A stretch of DNA of 64,000 bases from Streptomyces sp. JB150 (GCF_011193355.1 NZ_CP049780.1:6602634-6666633); one strand, 5' to 3'. Numbered from the stretch's first letter, positions 8,311-18,365 are shown. Translations and numbers: made by a program. The notes: generated from the sequence alone by a model not told the origin.

Positions 8311-9333
8311 ATGGCCATGCCGCTGCGCCAGTCCATCAAGGTCGCTACATATCTGGCCGAACAGAAGCTGCGCCGGCGCGACAAGTTCCCGCTCATCGTC
8401 GAACTGGAGCCGCTCTTCGCCTGCAACCTCAAGTGCGAGGGCTGCGGCAAGATCCAGCACCCGGCGGGGGTGCTCAAGCAGCGCATGCCCGTCGCGCAGG
8501 CCGTGGGAGCGGTGCTCGAATCCGGCGCGCCGATGGTGTCCATCGCCGGCGGCGAACCGCTGATGCACCCTCAGATCGACGAGATCGTGCGGCAGTTGGT
8601 GGCGAAGCGGAAATACGTGTTCCTCTGCACCAACGCCATGCTGCTGCGCAAGAAGATGGACAAGTTCACCCCCTCGCCCTACTTCGCCTTCGCCGTGCAC
8701 ATCGACGGGCTGCGCGAGCGGCACGACGAGTCCGTCGCCAAGGAGGGCGTGTTCGACGAGGCGGTCGCCGCGATCAAGGAGGCCAAGCGGCGCGGCTTCC
8801 GGGTCACCACCAACTCGACCTTCTTCAACACCGACACCCCGCAGACCGTCGTCGAGGTCCTGAACTACCTCAACGACGAGCTGAAGGTGGACGAGATGAT
8901 GATCTCGCCCGCGTACGCCTACGAGAAGGCGCCCGACCAGGAGCACTTCCTCGGCGTCGAGCAGACCCGCGAGCTGTTCAAGAAGGCCTTCTCGGGCGGC
9001 AACCGGCGCCGCTGGCGGCTCAACCACTCCCCGCTCTTCCTGGACTTCCTGGAAGGCAAGGTCGACTTCCCGTGCACCGCGTGGGCGATCCCCAACTACT
9101 CGCTCTTCGGCTGGCAGCGCCCCTGCTACCTGATGAGCGACGGATACGTCCCGACCTACCGCGAGCTGATCGAGAAGACCGACTGGGACAAGTACGGCCG
9201 CGGAAAGGACCCGCGGTGCGCCAACTGCATGGCCCACTGCGGCTACGAGCCCACCGCCGTCCTCGCCACCATGGGATCCCTGAAGGAGTCCCTGCGGGCC
9301 ATGCGCGAGACGGTCTCCGGAAACCGGGAGTGA
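8311..9333 (+). CDS. hpnH: Adenosyl-hopene transferase HpnH (radical SAM)
   Basis: Radical SAM enzyme that adds a 5'-deoxyadenosyl group to hopene, the first step of side-chain building. The CX3CX2C cluster motif is C38, C42, C45 in [15 protein letters not shown]-terminal SPASM-like Cys group ([13 protein letters not shown]) is also present. I choose ATG 8311 because AGGAGGTGA (8296-8304) lies ideally before it; a GTG at 8302 overlapping the hpnG stop sits on top of that site. The N-terminus [18 protein letters not shown] resembles other HpnH proteins. 340 aa. Confidence 0.94.
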   Translation: MAMPLRQSIKVATYLAEQKLRRRDKFPLIVELEPLFACNLKCEGCGKIQHPAGVLKQRMPVAQAVGAVLESGAPMVSIAGGEPLMHPQIDEIVRQLVAKRKYVFLCTNAMLLRKKMDKFTPSPYFAFAVHIDGLRERHDESVAKEGVFDEAVAAIKEAKRRGFRVTTNSTFFNTDTPQTVVEVLNYLNDELKVDEMMISPAYAYEKAPDQEHFLGVEQTRELFKKAFSGGNRRRWRLNHSPLFLDFLEGKVDFPCTAWAIPNYSLFGWQRPCYLMSDGYVPTYRELIEKTDWDKYGRGKDPRCANCMAHCGYEPTAVLATMGSLKESLRAMRETVSGNRE

Positions 9334-9337
9334 CCTC

Positions 9338-10495
9338 GTGACCGCCGTTCCCCTGGGCATCCCCGAGGTGCCGGCCCGGCCGATCGCCGAGCGGCGCCCG
9401 TCGCGCCGGATCCAGGTCGGACCGGTGCCGGTCGGCGGCGGCGCCCCGGTGTCCGTGCAGTCGATGACGACGACCCGTACGTCGGACATCGGCGCCACCC
9501 TCCAGCAGATCGCCGAACTGACCGCGGCCGGCTGCGAGATCGTCCGGGTCGCCTGCCCCACGCAGGACGACGCGGACGCCCTCGCGACCATCGCGAAGAA
9601 GTCGCAGATCCCGGTGATCGCCGACATCCACTTCCAGCCGAAGTACGTGTTCGCCGCGATCGAGGCCGGCTGCGCCGCGGTCCGCGTGAACCCGGGCAAC
9701 ATCAAGCAGTTCGACGACCGGGTGCAGGAGATCGCGCGGGCCGCCGAGGACCACGGCACGCCGATCCGGATCGGGGTCAACGCCGGTTCGCTGGACCGGC
9801 GGCTGCTGCGCAAGTACGGCAGGGCGACGCCGGAGGCGCTGGTGGAGTCGGCGCTGTGGGAGGCGTCGCTGTTCGAGGAGCACGGCTTTCGCGACATCAA
9901 GATCTCGGTCAAGCACAACGACCCGGTCGTGATGATCGAGGCCTACCGCCAGCTCGCCGCCCGGTGCGACTACCCCCTCCACCTCGGCGTCACCGAGGCC
10001 GGCCCCGCCTTCCAGGGCACGATCAAGTCGGCCGTCGCCTTCGGCGCGCTGCTGTCGCAGGGCATCGGCGACACCATCCGCGTGTCGCTGTCCGCCCCGC
10101 CCGTGGAGGAGGTCAAGGTCGGCATCCAGATCCTCCAGGCGCTGAACCTGCGGCAACGACGGCTGGAGATCGTCTCCTGCCCGTCCTGTGGCCGCGCTCA
10201 AGTGGATGTGTACAAGCTCGCCGATGAGGTCACCGCCGGCCTCACCGGCATGCGGGTGCCGTTGCGCGTCGCCGTCATGGGGTGTGTGGTGAACGGCCCC
10301 GGCGAGGCCCGCGAGGCCGACCTCGGCGTCGCCTCGGGGAACGGCAAGGGGCAGATCTTCGTGAAGGGCAGGGTCGTCAGGACCGTCCCCGAGTCGAGGA
10401 TCGTGGAGACCCTGATCGAGGAAGCGATGAAGATCGCCGAGCAGATGGAACAGGACGGCGTCGCGTCGGGGGAGCCGGCCGTCATCGTGAGCTGA
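9338..10495 (+). CDS. ispG: 4-hydroxy-3-methylbut-2-enyl diphosphate synthase IspG (GcpE)
   Basis: [4Fe-4S] enzyme of the MEP pathway converting methylerythritol cyclodiphosphate to HMBDP. The 385-aa protein keeps the three cluster cysteines: C281 and C284 in SCPSCGR and C316 in [16 protein letters not shown]. The N-terminal TIM barrel carries [14 protein letters not shown]. It starts 5 bp after the hpnH stop, so precursor supply is co-transcribed with hopanoid assembly. Streptomyces often has a second ispG elsewhere; this would be the cluster-dedicated copy. Confidence 0.95.
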   Translation: MTAVPLGIPEVPARPIAERRPSRRIQVGPVPVGGGAPVSVQSMTTTRTSDIGATLQQIAELTAAGCEIVRVACPTQDDADALATIAKKSQIPVIADIHFQPKYVFAAIEAGCAAVRVNPGNIKQFDDRVQEIARAAEDHGTPIRIGVNAGSLDRRLLRKYGRATPEALVESALWEASLFEEHGFRDIKISVKHNDPVVMIEAYRQLAARCDYPLHLGVTEAGPAFQGTIKSAVAFGALLSQGIGDTIRVSLSAPPVEEVKVGIQILQALNLRQRRLEIVSCPSCGRAQVDVYKLADEVTAGLTGMRVPLRVAVMGCVVNGPGEAREADLGVASGNGKGQIFVKGRVVRTVPESRIVETLIEEAMKIAEQMEQDGVASGEPAVIVS

Positions 10496-10522
10496 CACAG
10501 CACGGACCGAAGGGGGCCGAGC

Positions 10523-12568
10523 GTGAGGATTCTGGAGAACATCCGGCAGCCACGCGACCTGAAGGCGCTGTCCGAGGCGCAACTGGCCGAACTGTCCGAT
10601 GAGATCAGGGACTTCCTGGTGCGCGCCGTCGCCAGAACCGGCGGCCATCTCGGGCCCAACCTGGGCGTGGTGGAGCTGACCATCGCCCTGCACCGGGTCT
10701 TCGAGTCGCCGGCCGACCGCATCCTGTGGGACACCGGGCACCAGAGCTACGTGCACAAACTGCTGACCGGGCGCCAGGACTTCTCCAAGCTGCGCGGCAA
10801 GGGCGGCCTGTCCGGCTACCCCTCCCGCGAGGAGTCCGAGCACGACGTCATCGAGAACAGCCACGCCTCCACCTCGCTCGGCTGGGCCGACGGGCTGGCC
10901 AAGGCCCGCCAGGTGCAGGGCGAGAAGGGCCATGTCGTCGCGGTCATCGGCGACGGCGCGCTGACCGGCGGCATGGCCTGGGAGGCGCTGAACAACATCG
11001 CGGCCGCCAAGGACCGTCCGCTGATCATCGTCGTCAACGACAACGAACGCTCCTACGCGCCGACCATCGGCGGTCTCGCCCACCACCTCGCCGCCCTGCG
11101 CACCACCGACGGCTACGAGAAGGCGCTGGCCTGGGGCAAGGACGTGCTGCTGCGCAGCCCCGTCGTGGGCCACGCGCTGTACGAGGCCCTGCACGGCGCG
11201 AAGAAGGGCTTCAAGGACGCCTTCGCGCCGCAGGGCATGTTCGAGGACCTGGGACTGAAGTACGTCGGGCCGATCGACGGGCACGACATCAGGGCCGTCG
11301 AGTCGGCGCTGCGGCGCGCGAAGCGCTTCCACGGGCCGGTGCTGGTGCACTGCCGCACCGAGAAGGGGCGTGGCTACGAACCGGCCCTCGCCCACGAGGA
11401 GGACCACTTCCACTCCGTGGGCGTCATGGACCCGCTCACCTGCGAGCCCTTGACGCCCTCCGGCGGGCCGTCGTGGACCTCGGTGTTCGGCGACGAGATC
11501 GTGCGGATCGGCGAGGAGCGCGAGGACGTCGTGGCGATCACGGCGGCCATGCTGCACCCCGTCGGTCTCGGCCCGTTCGCCGAGCGGTTCCCGGACCGCG
11601 TCTGGGACGTCGGCATCGCCGAGCAGCACGCCGCGGTCTCCGCGGCAGGCCTCGCGACCGGCGGACTGCACCCCGTCGTCGCCGTCTACGCCACCTTCCT
11701 CAACCGGGCCTTCGACCAGCTGCTGATGGACGTGGCGCTGCACCGCTGCGGGGTGACGTTCGTGCTGGACCGGGCCGGGGTGACCGGTGTCGACGGCGCC
11801 TCCCACAACGGCATGTGGGACATGTCGATCCTCCAGGTCGTCCCGGGCCTGAGGATCGCCGCGCCGCGCGACGCCGACCAGCTGCGGGCCCAGCTGCGGG
11901 AGGCGGTCGCCGTCGACGACGCGCCGACGCTGATCCGCTTCCCGAAGGAGTCCGTCGGGCCGGTCGTGCCCGCGGTGGACCGGATGGGCGGCATGGACGT
12001 CCTGCACCGCGGCGAGCGGCCCGAGGTGCTGTTCGTCGCCGTCGGGGTGATGGCGCCGGTGTGCCTCCAGGCGGCCGAGCTGCTGCGGGCGCGCGGCATC
12101 GGCTGCACGGTCGTCGACCCGCGCTGGGTCAAGCCCGTCGACCCGGAGCTGCCCGGCCTCGCCGCCCGGCACCGCCTGGTCGCCGTCGTCGAGGACAACA
12201 GCCGGGCCGCAGGGGTCGGCTCGGCGGTCGCGCTCGCCCTGGGCGACGCGGACGTGGACGTACCGGTGCGCCGCTTCGGCATCCCCGAGCAGTTCCTGCC
12301 GCACGCCAAGCGGAGCGAGGTGCTGGCCGACATCGGGCTCACCCCGGTCGAGATCGCGGGCCGCGTCGGCGCGAGCCTCGCGGCACGCGCGGTGGCGGGG
12401 GAGCCAGTGACGCCGGTGCCGGCGCCGGGGCGGCCGTCGGTGGGGGCGGACGCGGGCCGGCCGTCGGTGGGGGCGGAGTCGGAGAGCGTGCCCGCGCAGA
12501 AGGGTGTCCCGCCGGTCACGGGCGGGAACGCCGTCGACGTACAGCCGTCGGAGGAGAGCCACGCATGA
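10523..12568 (+). CDS. dxs: 1-deoxy-D-xylulose-5-phosphate synthase
   Basis: Thiamine diphosphate enzyme that starts the MEP pathway from pyruvate and glyceraldehyde 3-phosphate. TPP-binding GDGALTGG (D144) with downstream NN, and the pyrimidine-domain [16 protein letters not shown] with catalytic Glu are present. GTG 10523 follows AAGGGGGC. At 681 aa it is longer than the roughly 620-640 aa usual. The extra 45-55 residues at the C-terminus are Gly/Pro/Val-rich, arise partly from a 20-bp direct repeat (12431-12450 and 12458-12477) and are probably dispensable. Its stop overlaps the hpnO start by 4 bp. Confidence 0.95.
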   Translation: MRILENIRQPRDLKALSEAQLAELSDEIRDFLVRAVARTGGHLGPNLGVVELTIALHRVFESPADRILWDTGHQSYVHKLLTGRQDFSKLRGKGGLSGYPSREESEHDVIENSHASTSLGWADGLAKARQVQGEKGHVVAVIGDGALTGGMAWEALNNIAAAKDRPLIIVVNDNERSYAPTIGGLAHHLAALRTTDGYEKALAWGKDVLLRSPVVGHALYEALHGAKKGFKDAFAPQGMFEDLGLKYVGPIDGHDIRAVESALRRAKRFHGPVLVHCRTEKGRGYEPALAHEEDHFHSVGVMDPLTCEPLTPSGGPSWTSVFGDEIVRIGEEREDVVAITAAMLHPVGLGPFAERFPDRVWDVGIAEQHAAVSAAGLATGGLHPVVAVYATFLNRAFDQLLMDVALHRCGVTFVLDRAGVTGVDGASHNGMWDMSILQVVPGLRIAAPRDADQLRAQLREAVAVDDAPTLIRFPKESVGPVVPAVDRMGGMDVLHRGERPEVLFVAVGVMAPVCLQAAELLRARGIGCTVVDPRWVKPVDPELPGLAARHRLVAVVEDNSRAAGVGSAVALALGDADVDVPVRRFGIPEQFLPHAKRSEVLADIGLTPVEIAGRVGASLAARAVAGEPVTPVPAPGRPSVGADAGRPSVGAESESVPAQKGVPPVTGGNAVDVQPSEESHA

Positions 12569-13992
12569 CCACCGCGGAATCCGCGTCCCAGCCCCCGGAG
12601 CCGGCGCCCGCCGGGGACTTCGACCTCAGGGCGCTGCTCGCCGAGCGCGGCGCCGAACGCTACGAGCTGCACGCCCGCCACCTCAACCACCAGCTGCCGC
12701 GCATGCTGCACACCCTCGGCTTCGACAAGGTCTACGAGCGGGCCGAGGGCGCGTACTTCTGGGACGCGGACGGCGACGACTACCTGGACATGCTTGCCGG
12801 GTTCGGGGTGATGGGCCTCGGCCGCCACCACCCCGTCGTCCGCAAGGCGCTGCACGACGTGCTCGACGCGAACCTGGCCGACCTCACCCGCTTCGACTGC
12901 CAGCCGCTGCCCGGCCTGCTCGCCGAGCGGCTGCTCGCCCACAGCCCGCACCTGGACCGGGTGTTCTTCGGCAACAGCGGCACGGAGGCCGTCGAGACCG
13001 CGCTGAAGTTCGCCCGGTACGCCACCGGCAGACCGAGGATCCTGTACTGCGCGCACGCCTTCCACGGGCTGACCACCGGCTCGCTCTCGGTGAACGGCGA
13101 GTCCGGCTTCCGGGACGGCTTCGCCCCGCTGCTGCCGGACACGGCCGTCCCGCTCGGCGACCTCGACGCGCTGGCCCGGGAGCTGAAGCGGGGCGACGTC
13201 GCCGCGCTGATCGTCGAGCCGATCCAAGGCAAGGGCGTCCACGAGGCGCCGCCCGGCTATCTGCGTGCCGCCCAGGAGCTGCTGCACCGGCACAAGGCCC
13301 TGCTCATCGTCGACGAGGTGCAGACCGGCCTCGGCCGGACCGGCGACTTCTACGCCTACCAGCACGAGGAGGGCGTGGAGCCGGACCTGGTGTGCGTGGC
13401 CAAGGCGCTCTCCGGCGGCTTCGTGCCGGTCGGCGCCACCCTCGGCAAGGACTGGATCTTCAAGAAGGTGTACTCGTCGATGGACCGGGTGCTGGTCCAC
13501 TCGGCGAGCTTCGGGTCCAACGCCCAGGCGATGGCGGCGGGCCTGGCGGTGCTGTCGGTCATGGAGAACGAGCAGATCGTCGCCGGGGTCCGCAGCACCG
13601 GCGAGCTGCTGAAGTCCCGGCTCACCGCGCTCGTCGACCGCTACGAGCTGCTCGCCGACGTCCGCGGCCGGGGCCTGATGATCGGCATCGAGTTCGGCCG
13701 GCCCCGGTCGCTGAAGCTGCGCGGCCGGTGGGCCATGCTGCAGGCGGCCCGCAAGGGCCTGTTCGCGCAGATGGTGGTCGTCCCGCTGCTCCAGCGGCAC
13801 CGCATCCTCACCCAGGTCTCCGGCGACCACCTGGAAGTGATCAAGCTCATTCCGCCGCTGATCATCGGGGAGCGGGAGGTGGAGCGGTTCCTGGACGCCT
13901 TCACCGCCGTGATGGACGAGGCACACAGCGGCGGCGGGCTGATGTGGGACTTCGGCAGGACACTGATGAAGCAGGCGATGACCGTCAGGTAG
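12565..13992 (+). CDS. hpnO: Class III aminotransferase HpnO (aminobacteriohopanetriol-forming)
   Basis: PLP-dependent aspartate/ornithine-type aminotransferase, 475 aa. Pyridoxal motifs are [18 protein letters not shown], the Asp in [13 protein letters not shown] and the Schiff-base lysine K280 in [12 protein letters not shown]. The family aminates the ribosyl-derived side chain to give 35-aminobacteriohopane-triol. The ATG overlaps the dxs stop and follows GGAGGAGAG. As the last gene of the run it indicates that the end product is an amino-hopanoid. No hpnI/J/K (glycosylation, cyclitol) genes are in the window. Confidence 0.88.
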   Translation: MTTAESASQPPEPAPAGDFDLRALLAERGAERYELHARHLNHQLPRMLHTLGFDKVYERAEGAYFWDADGDDYLDMLAGFGVMGLGRHHPVVRKALHDVLDANLADLTRFDCQPLPGLLAERLLAHSPHLDRVFFGNSGTEAVETALKFARYATGRPRILYCAHAFHGLTTGSLSVNGESGFRDGFAPLLPDTAVPLGDLDALARELKRGDVAALIVEPIQGKGVHEAPPGYLRAAQELLHRHKALLIVDEVQTGLGRTGDFYAYQHEEGVEPDLVCVAKALSGGFVPVGATLGKDWIFKKVYSSMDRVLVHSASFGSNAQAMAAGLAVLSVMENEQIVAGVRSTGELLKSRLTALVDRYELLADVRGRGLMIGIEFGRPRSLKLRGRWAMLQAARKGLFAQMVVVPLLQRHRILTQVSGDHLEVIKLIPPLIIGEREVERFLDAFTAVMDEAHSGGGLMWDFGRTLMKQAMTVR

Positions 13993-14020
13993 CGGGTGGC
14001 TCTCACTACCGGAGTTGGCT

Positions 14021-14055
14021 TTGCCTGTGGGGCAACAAATTTGCCCTTCAGGCAA
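14021..14055. promoter_or_regulatory. Twin palindromic operator TTGCC-N5-GGCAA, 20-bp period
   Basis: Two copies of TTGCC-N5-GGCAA (14021-14035 and 14041-14055) stand exactly 20 bp apart, about two helical turns, 21-55 bp before the next ATG. The two spacers differ (TGTGG, CTTCA), so the arms look selected. This is most simply the autoregulatory operator of the XRE-cupin gene that follows, overlapping its promoter. Confidence 0.75.
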
Positions 14056-14075
14056 CCCTTCGGCTGAATGGAGCC

Positions 14076-14711
14076 ATGAACTCCTCTGCCGCCGACCCCG
14101 GCTCCGAGCCGGGGTCCGGTGACCTCTCGGTCATGGCCCCGCAGCTGCGTGCCCTGCGCCGCCGGGCCTCCCTCACCCTGGAGGCGGCGGCACGCGCGGC
14201 GGGGCTGTCGCCCGCGCACCTCTCCCGGCTGGAGACCGGGCAGCGCCAGCCGTCACTGCCGGTGCTGCTCTCCCTCGCCAGGATCTACGGTACGACCGTC
14301 TCGGAACTGCTCGGCGAGACGGTCGCCGACCGGGACGCCGTGGTGCGCGGCGCCACCATGGAACCGACCGCCGCCGGCGGCTGGACGTACCGGCAGGCCG
14401 GCGCCCCCGGGCGCGGCATGCAGGCGCTGCGCGTCCACGTCCCGTACGGCTCACAGGGCGACATCGTGCGCGTGCACCCCGGGGAGGAGTGGCTGTACGT
14501 CCTCACGGGGCGGCTGCGGCTGCGCCTCGGGGACACCACGCACCGGCTCGGCCCCGGAGACAGCGCCCACTTCGACTCCCTGACCCCGCACCGCATCGCG
14601 GCGGACGACCAGGACGGGGTCGGCCTGCTCTTCGTCCACACCCTGCTGCAGAGCCCGACGGCCGCGCTCTGCCTGGGCCCCGCCCCCCACCTCACCGGAG
14701 AGACGACATGA
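14076..14711 (+). CDS. XRE-family regulator with C-terminal cupin domain
   Basis: 211-aa transcription factor. An N-terminal HTH_XRE domain (about residues 15-75: LRALRRRASLTLEAAARAAGLSPAHLSRLETGQ) is followed by a cupin barrel (about 110-195: HPGEEWLYVLTGRLRLRLGD, PGDSAHFDSLTPHRI) that probably binds a small ligand. Two TTGCC-N5-GGCAA palindromes precede it and suggest autoregulation. The stop overlaps the ATG of a 39-aa membrane peptide gene, so the two are co-translated. The ligand is unknown. Confidence 0.88.
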   Translation: MNSSAADPGSEPGSGDLSVMAPQLRALRRRASLTLEAAARAAGLSPAHLSRLETGQRQPSLPVLLSLARIYGTTVSELLGETVADRDAVVRGATMEPTAAGGWTYRQAGAPGRGMQALRVHVPYGSQGDIVRVHPGEEWLYVLTGRLRLRLGDTTHRLGPGDSAHFDSLTPHRIAADDQDGVGLLFVHTLLQSPTAALCLGPAPHLTGETT

Positions 14712-14827
14712 TCCGCTCGCAGCAGAAGTCCGACCGCCAGATCTGGGTGCGGCTGTTCATCTACGTGGTGGCGGGGCACGCCTTCGCCGCCTTCCTCTAC
14801 CTGCTGTTCGCGCTCGGCGGGAAGTAG
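14708..14827 (+). CDS. Small single-span membrane protein (DUF6126-like)
   Basis: A 39-aa protein whose ATG overlaps the regulator stop (ATGA). It has a charged N-terminus and one hydrophobic span (IWVRLFIYVVAGHAFAAFLYLLFALGG). From memory this is the DUF6126 pattern, small actinobacterial proteins found next to XRE-cupin regulators. It could report on the membrane to the regulator or be the effector the regulator controls; nothing in the sequence decides this. The convergent phosphatase gene starts its stop 30 bp downstream. Confidence 0.8.
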   Translation: MIRSQQKSDRQIWVRLFIYVVAGHAFAAFLYLLFALGGK

Positions 14828-14856
14828 CACGCGCAGCTCGGCGCGAAGCGGGGCAC

Positions 14857-15654
14857 TCAGTCGAGCAGGCGCTCCCGCAGCCGCTCCCGGGTCTGCGGGC
14901 TGACCTTCAGGCCCTGTTCCAGATAGGCGTCGACGCCGCCCCAGGTCTCCTCGATGGTCTCGAACGCCGCCGACAGATACTCGGCGCGCGCGTCGAACAG
15001 GGGGCTGAGCAGGTCCATGACCTCGGGGGAGTAGGCCGCGGCGGAGCTGCTGCTGCGACGCACCTTGTAACGCCGGTGCTTGGCGTTGGACTCCAGGTAG
15101 TCGGCGAGGATCGCGTCGCGCTCGACGCCCAGGGCGAGCAGCGTCACCGCCACCGACAGGCCCGCGCGGTCCTTGCCCGCCGCGCAGTGCATCAGGGCGG
15201 GCACGCTGTCCTCGGCGAGGGCGTGCAGCACCCGGGAGTGCTCCGCGGTCCGCTCCTTGATGATCATGCGGTACGAGGCGATCATCCGGTCGGCCGCCTT
15301 GCCGTCCCCGAGGATCTCCCGCAGCTGGTCCAGGTCGCCGTCGCGCACCATCTTCCAGAACTCGGCGCCGTCGGCCGGGTCGCTCAGCGGAAGGTTCACA
15401 TTGCGCACGCCCGGCAGCTCGACGTCCGGGCCCTCCAGCTTCTGGTCCGCCGCGTTGCGGAAGTCGAAGATCGTGTGCAGGCCCAGCGAGGAGAGGAAGA
15501 CCGCGTCCTCGGCCGTCGCGTGCGCGAGGTGGCCGCTGCGGTAGAGCACGCCGTACCGCACCCGGCGTCCGTCGACCGTCGGCAGGCCGCCCACGTCACG
15601 GAAGTTGCGCACTCCGGCCAGCTCCGGCTCGGTCGACGGGACCTGCTGCGTCAC
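14857..15654 (-). CDS. Tyrosine-protein phosphatase, PtpB/Y_phosphatase3 family
   Basis: 265-aa phosphatase of the family containing mycobacterial PtpB. The active-site loop is HCAAGKDR (C157, R163), the CX5R signature with the Lys-Asp of this subgroup; the N-terminal NFRDVGGLP motif is also present. GTG 15654 was chosen because GGGAGGAG stands five bases upstream; longer frames reach into the intergenic DnaA-box region. Possible substrates are phosphotyrosine or phosphoinositides. It is divergent from the GH36 gene. Confidence 0.88.
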   Translation of the reverse strand: MTQQVPSTEPELAGVRNFRDVGGLPTVDGRRVRYGVLYRSGHLAHATAEDAVFLSSLGLHTIFDFRNAADQKLEGPDVELPGVRNVNLPLSDPADGAEFWKMVRDGDLDQLREILGDGKAADRMIASYRMIIKERTAEHSRVLHALAEDSVPALMHCAAGKDRAGLSVAVTLLALGVERDAILADYLESNAKHRRYKVRRSSSSAAAYSPEVMDLLSPLFDARAEYLSAAFETIEETWGGVDAYLEQGLKVSPQTRERLRERLLD

Positions 15655-15740
15655 GTGGGCTCCTCCCGGTCGGCCCCGCCGGCGCTGCTCGTCGGCGGGC
15701 ACGCCTTCGACCATACGACACGGATTCCTGAGGCAATGAG

Positions 15741-15782
15741 TTGTCCACAGGGGCATACCCCGCCGGGCGGGAGTTGTCCACA
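15741..15782 (+). promoter_or_regulatory. Pair of perfect DnaA boxes
   Basis: TTGTCCACA, the Streptomyces DnaA-box consensus, occurs twice in the same orientation (15741-15749 and 15774-15782), 33 bp apart, each preceded by GAG and followed by GG. They lie between the divergent phosphatase and alpha-galactosidase genes. Function is inferred from the consensus only; no replication gene is near, so this is not oriC. Confidence 0.55.
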
Positions 15783-15859
15783 GGCGTTGCCGGAAGGCCT
15801 GCCGCGCCTTGATGATGTTGGGGTGTGAGCGGGCTTGTCGGAACGTGTGGGGGGGCGTC

Positions 15860-17944
15860 ATGCCGGAGATCGCCGGGGACGGGCGGACGTGGCTGCTGTC
15901 GGGGCCGAAGAGCGCGTACGCCGTCCATCTGACCGAGGACGACGAGCTGGTCCATTTGCACTGGGGGCCCAGAATCTCGCTCGCCGACGCCCAAGCCCTC
16001 GCCGCCCGGCCGCTGCCGGACGCCTGGCCGTTCGAGTCCGCGCTCGACGGCCGTGAGGAGTACCCGGTCGAAGGCGGCCCCCGGTTCGTCCGCCCCGCCC
16101 TGTCCGTGCGCACCGAGGAGCGCCGCGGCACCGAGTGGACGTTCGAGACGCACGAGATCGCCCACGCGGGAAGCGCGGACGAGGAGCTGCGGCTGCGGTT
16201 CCGGGACGCGGCACTGACGATCACCCTGCACTACCGGATGCGCGCAGACGTCGTCGAGCGCTGGGTGACCCTGCGCAACGAGGGCCCCGCGGCGGAGCTG
16301 CTGCGCGCCGACTCCGCGACCTGGACGCTCCCCGAGCGCGACGGCTGGCGGCTGTCCCATCTGCACGGCCGGTGGGCCGCGGAGTCCCGGCTGACCGCCG
16401 CACCGCTCACCTACGGCGAGCACGTCATCGGCAGCCGCCGCGGCCACACCGGGCACCAGCACCTGCCCTGGGTCGCCCTGGACACCGACGCGACCGAGGA
16501 GCGCGGCGAGGTCTACGGCTGCGCCCTCGGCTGGTCCGGCTCCTGGCGGATCGCCGTAGCCCGGCTGCCCGACGCGCGCGTGCAGATCACCGGCGGCGCC
16601 GGGCACGACGACTCGGGGCTGGCGCGGCTGACCGCGGGGGAGTCCTTCACCACGCCCGTCTTCGCCGGCCTGTGGAGCGACGAGGGCTTCGGCGGCGCGA
16701 GCCGCGCCTGGCACGCCTACCAGCGCGCCCATGTCATCCCCGGCGCGGACCGGGACCGGCCGGTGCTGTTCAACTCCTGGGAGGCGACGGGCTTCGACAT
16801 CTCCGAGGAGCGCCAGCGCGCGCTCGCCCGGCGGGCCGCCCGCCTCGGCGTCGAGCTGTTCGTCGTCGACGACGGCTGGTTCGGCGCCCGCACCAGCGAC
16901 CGCGCGGGCCTCGGCGACTGGACGCCCAACCCGGACCGCTTCCCGGCCGGCCTCGGCCCGCTCGCCGACGAGGTGCACTCCCTCGGGATGCGGTTCGGGA
17001 TCTGGGTCGAACCGGAGATGGTCAACCCGGACAGCGAGCTGTACCGCGCCCACCCGGACTGGGTGCAGCATCAAACAGGGCGAAAGCGGACGGAATTCCG
17101 CAACCAGCTCGTACTGAACCTGGCGCGCGAGGACGTCCAGGAGTACCTGTGGGAGCGGCTGCACACCCTGCTCTCCAGCGCCCCCGTCGACTATGTGAAG
17201 TGGGACTTCAACCGCTGCTTCACGGACGCCGGCTGGCCCGGCGATTCCTACCCGCAGCGTCTGTGGGCGGACCACGTACGGGCGCTGTACACCCTGCTGG
17301 ACCGGCTGCGCGCCGCGCACCCCGGCGTCGCCTTCGAGTCCTGCTCGGGCGGCGGCGGCCGGATCGACCTCGGGGTGCTCGGCCGCACCGAGCAGGTGTG
17401 GACCTCCGACAACACCGACCCGCTCGACCGGCTCGCCATCCAGCACGGCTTCAGTCAGATCCACCCCGCGTGCGTGATGGCCGCGTGGGTCACCGACATC
17501 CCCAACATCCAGCTCAACGGCCGGACCAGCTCCCTGAGATTCCGTTTCGTCAGCGCCATGGCCGGGGTCCTCGGCATCGGGGGCGACCTCGCCCGGTGGT
17601 CCGACGAGGAGCTGGCCGAGGCGCGCGGCTGGGTGGACCTCTACAAGGAGATCCGGCCACTGGTCCAGCGCGGCGACCTGTACCGCCTGCGGCCTCCGGG
17701 CGGCGGGCTGAGCGCCGTGCAGTACGTCCTCGGTGACGAGACGGTCGTCCTCGCCTGGCTCCGGTCCCAGCACCACGGGGAGCCCGTGCCGGCGCTGCGG
17801 CTGCGCGGACTCGATCCGACGGCGGCGTACGAATGCCGTGAAACGGGCGAAGTGCACCGGGGGGCCGTGCTGCTGCACCACGGGGTGCGCCTCGGGCTGC
17901 GCGGCGACCTTGATGCGACGGTTCTCCGTCTCCGTCACATCTGA
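15860..17944 (+). CDS. Alpha-galactosidase, GH36
   Basis: Glycoside hydrolase family 36 retaining alpha-galactosidase, 694 aa, without signal peptide and so probably cytoplasmic. The nucleophile is D449 in YVKWDFNR and the acid/base D517 in VWTSDNTDPLDRL. LFVVDDGWFGAR and the CSGGGGRIDLG segment are further family signatures. ATG 15860 (MPEIAGDGRTW) is taken; upstream codons are possible but read through the divergent promoter region. No sugar transporter adjoins, so the raffinose/melibiose source is unknown. Confidence 0.93.
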   Translation: MPEIAGDGRTWLLSGPKSAYAVHLTEDDELVHLHWGPRISLADAQALAARPLPDAWPFESALDGREEYPVEGGPRFVRPALSVRTEERRGTEWTFETHEIAHAGSADEELRLRFRDAALTITLHYRMRADVVERWVTLRNEGPAAELLRADSATWTLPERDGWRLSHLHGRWAAESRLTAAPLTYGEHVIGSRRGHTGHQHLPWVALDTDATEERGEVYGCALGWSGSWRIAVARLPDARVQITGGAGHDDSGLARLTAGESFTTPVFAGLWSDEGFGGASRAWHAYQRAHVIPGADRDRPVLFNSWEATGFDISEERQRALARRAARLGVELFVVDDGWFGARTSDRAGLGDWTPNPDRFPAGLGPLADEVHSLGMRFGIWVEPEMVNPDSELYRAHPDWVQHQTGRKRTEFRNQLVLNLAREDVQEYLWERLHTLLSSAPVDYVKWDFNRCFTDAGWPGDSYPQRLWADHVRALYTLLDRLRAAHPGVAFESCSGGGGRIDLGVLGRTEQVWTSDNTDPLDRLAIQHGFSQIHPACVMAAWVTDIPNIQLNGRTSSLRFRFVSAMAGVLGIGGDLARWSDEELAEARGWVDLYKEIRPLVQRGDLYRLRPPGGGLSAVQYVLGDETVVLAWLRSQHHGEPVPALRLRGLDPTAAYECRETGEVHRGAVLLHHGVRLGLRGDLDATVLRLRHI

Positions 17945-18189
17945 GTGATCTGTCCGAATTGGCAGTCTAAGTAGTAACTCGCTCTGGAATAAGGAGTTCT
18001 GGAGCGGTGTCACGTGAGGAGGCTCATATCCGTGACGGTGAGTCGCCAGTCATGTTCACGTAATGCTCCCGGTTCTCAAGGGTGTTCACGGGAAGGGAAG
18101 GCTCCGTGATCGACGGAGTGTGACCGTGAATTCCGGGGCGGAAGAGATCGAAAAGCGACAGAGGGCAACCTTTCGCTTGTCCCCGTGCG
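17945..18189. other. Leader region upstream of the ydaO riboswitch
   Basis: No gene. The region is AT-richer than its surroundings and includes the promoter of the riboswitch-controlled peptidase. Several short direct and inverted motifs (TTCACG, CGTGAA) occur around 18050-18140, but no promoter hexamers can be fixed. An ORF can be read across 18063-18434 but it ignores the RNA structure and is rejected. Confidence 0.4.
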
Positions 18190-18365
18190 TCCAGGTCGCT
18201 TACGTTCCACACCGATCCAGGTGGAACGCCGAATCCTGCCGCCGCCTGGTGCCCGCGCAAACCCACCCGTGCACGGCAGGAGCGGGGGACCCACAGGTTT
18301 TCACCGCCTGTTCCGGTCCTCGGAACAGGCTTGGGGTAAAGCCGCGTCTCGGCGCGGCCGGACAT
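18190..18365 (+). ncRNA. ydaO-yuaA c-di-AMP riboswitch
   Basis: The region contains the landmarks of actinobacterial ydaO RNAs in order: GGTCGCTTACG, the GCCGAATCCTGCC segment, GCGGGGGACCCA, and a downstream GCTTGGGGTAAAGCCGC. Hairpin arms CGTTCCAC/GTGGAACG and CCTGTTCC/GGAACAGG can be paired. It lies 50-230 bp before a LysM-M23 peptidase gene, the class of cell-wall gene usually controlled by this riboswitch in Streptomyces, where c-di-AMP turns expression off. Boundaries are approximate. Confidence 0.85.

Noticed and set aside
9020..12562. A 1180-codon open frame on the minus strand
   Set aside because: It is a shadow of ispG and dxs: the plus strand has clear catalytic motifs, and the minus frame has repetitive Arg/Gly/His composition caused by high GC.
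14857..16224. A longer 455-codon phosphatase frame starting at 16224
   Set aside because: The added 190 residues overlap the GH36 coding region and the DnaA boxes; GTG 15654 has an ideal ribosome binding site.
15596..18013. An 805-codon minus-strand frame opposite the GH36 gene
   Set aside because: The GH36 gene on the plus strand has all its catalytic residues; the antisense frame has no recognisable domain.
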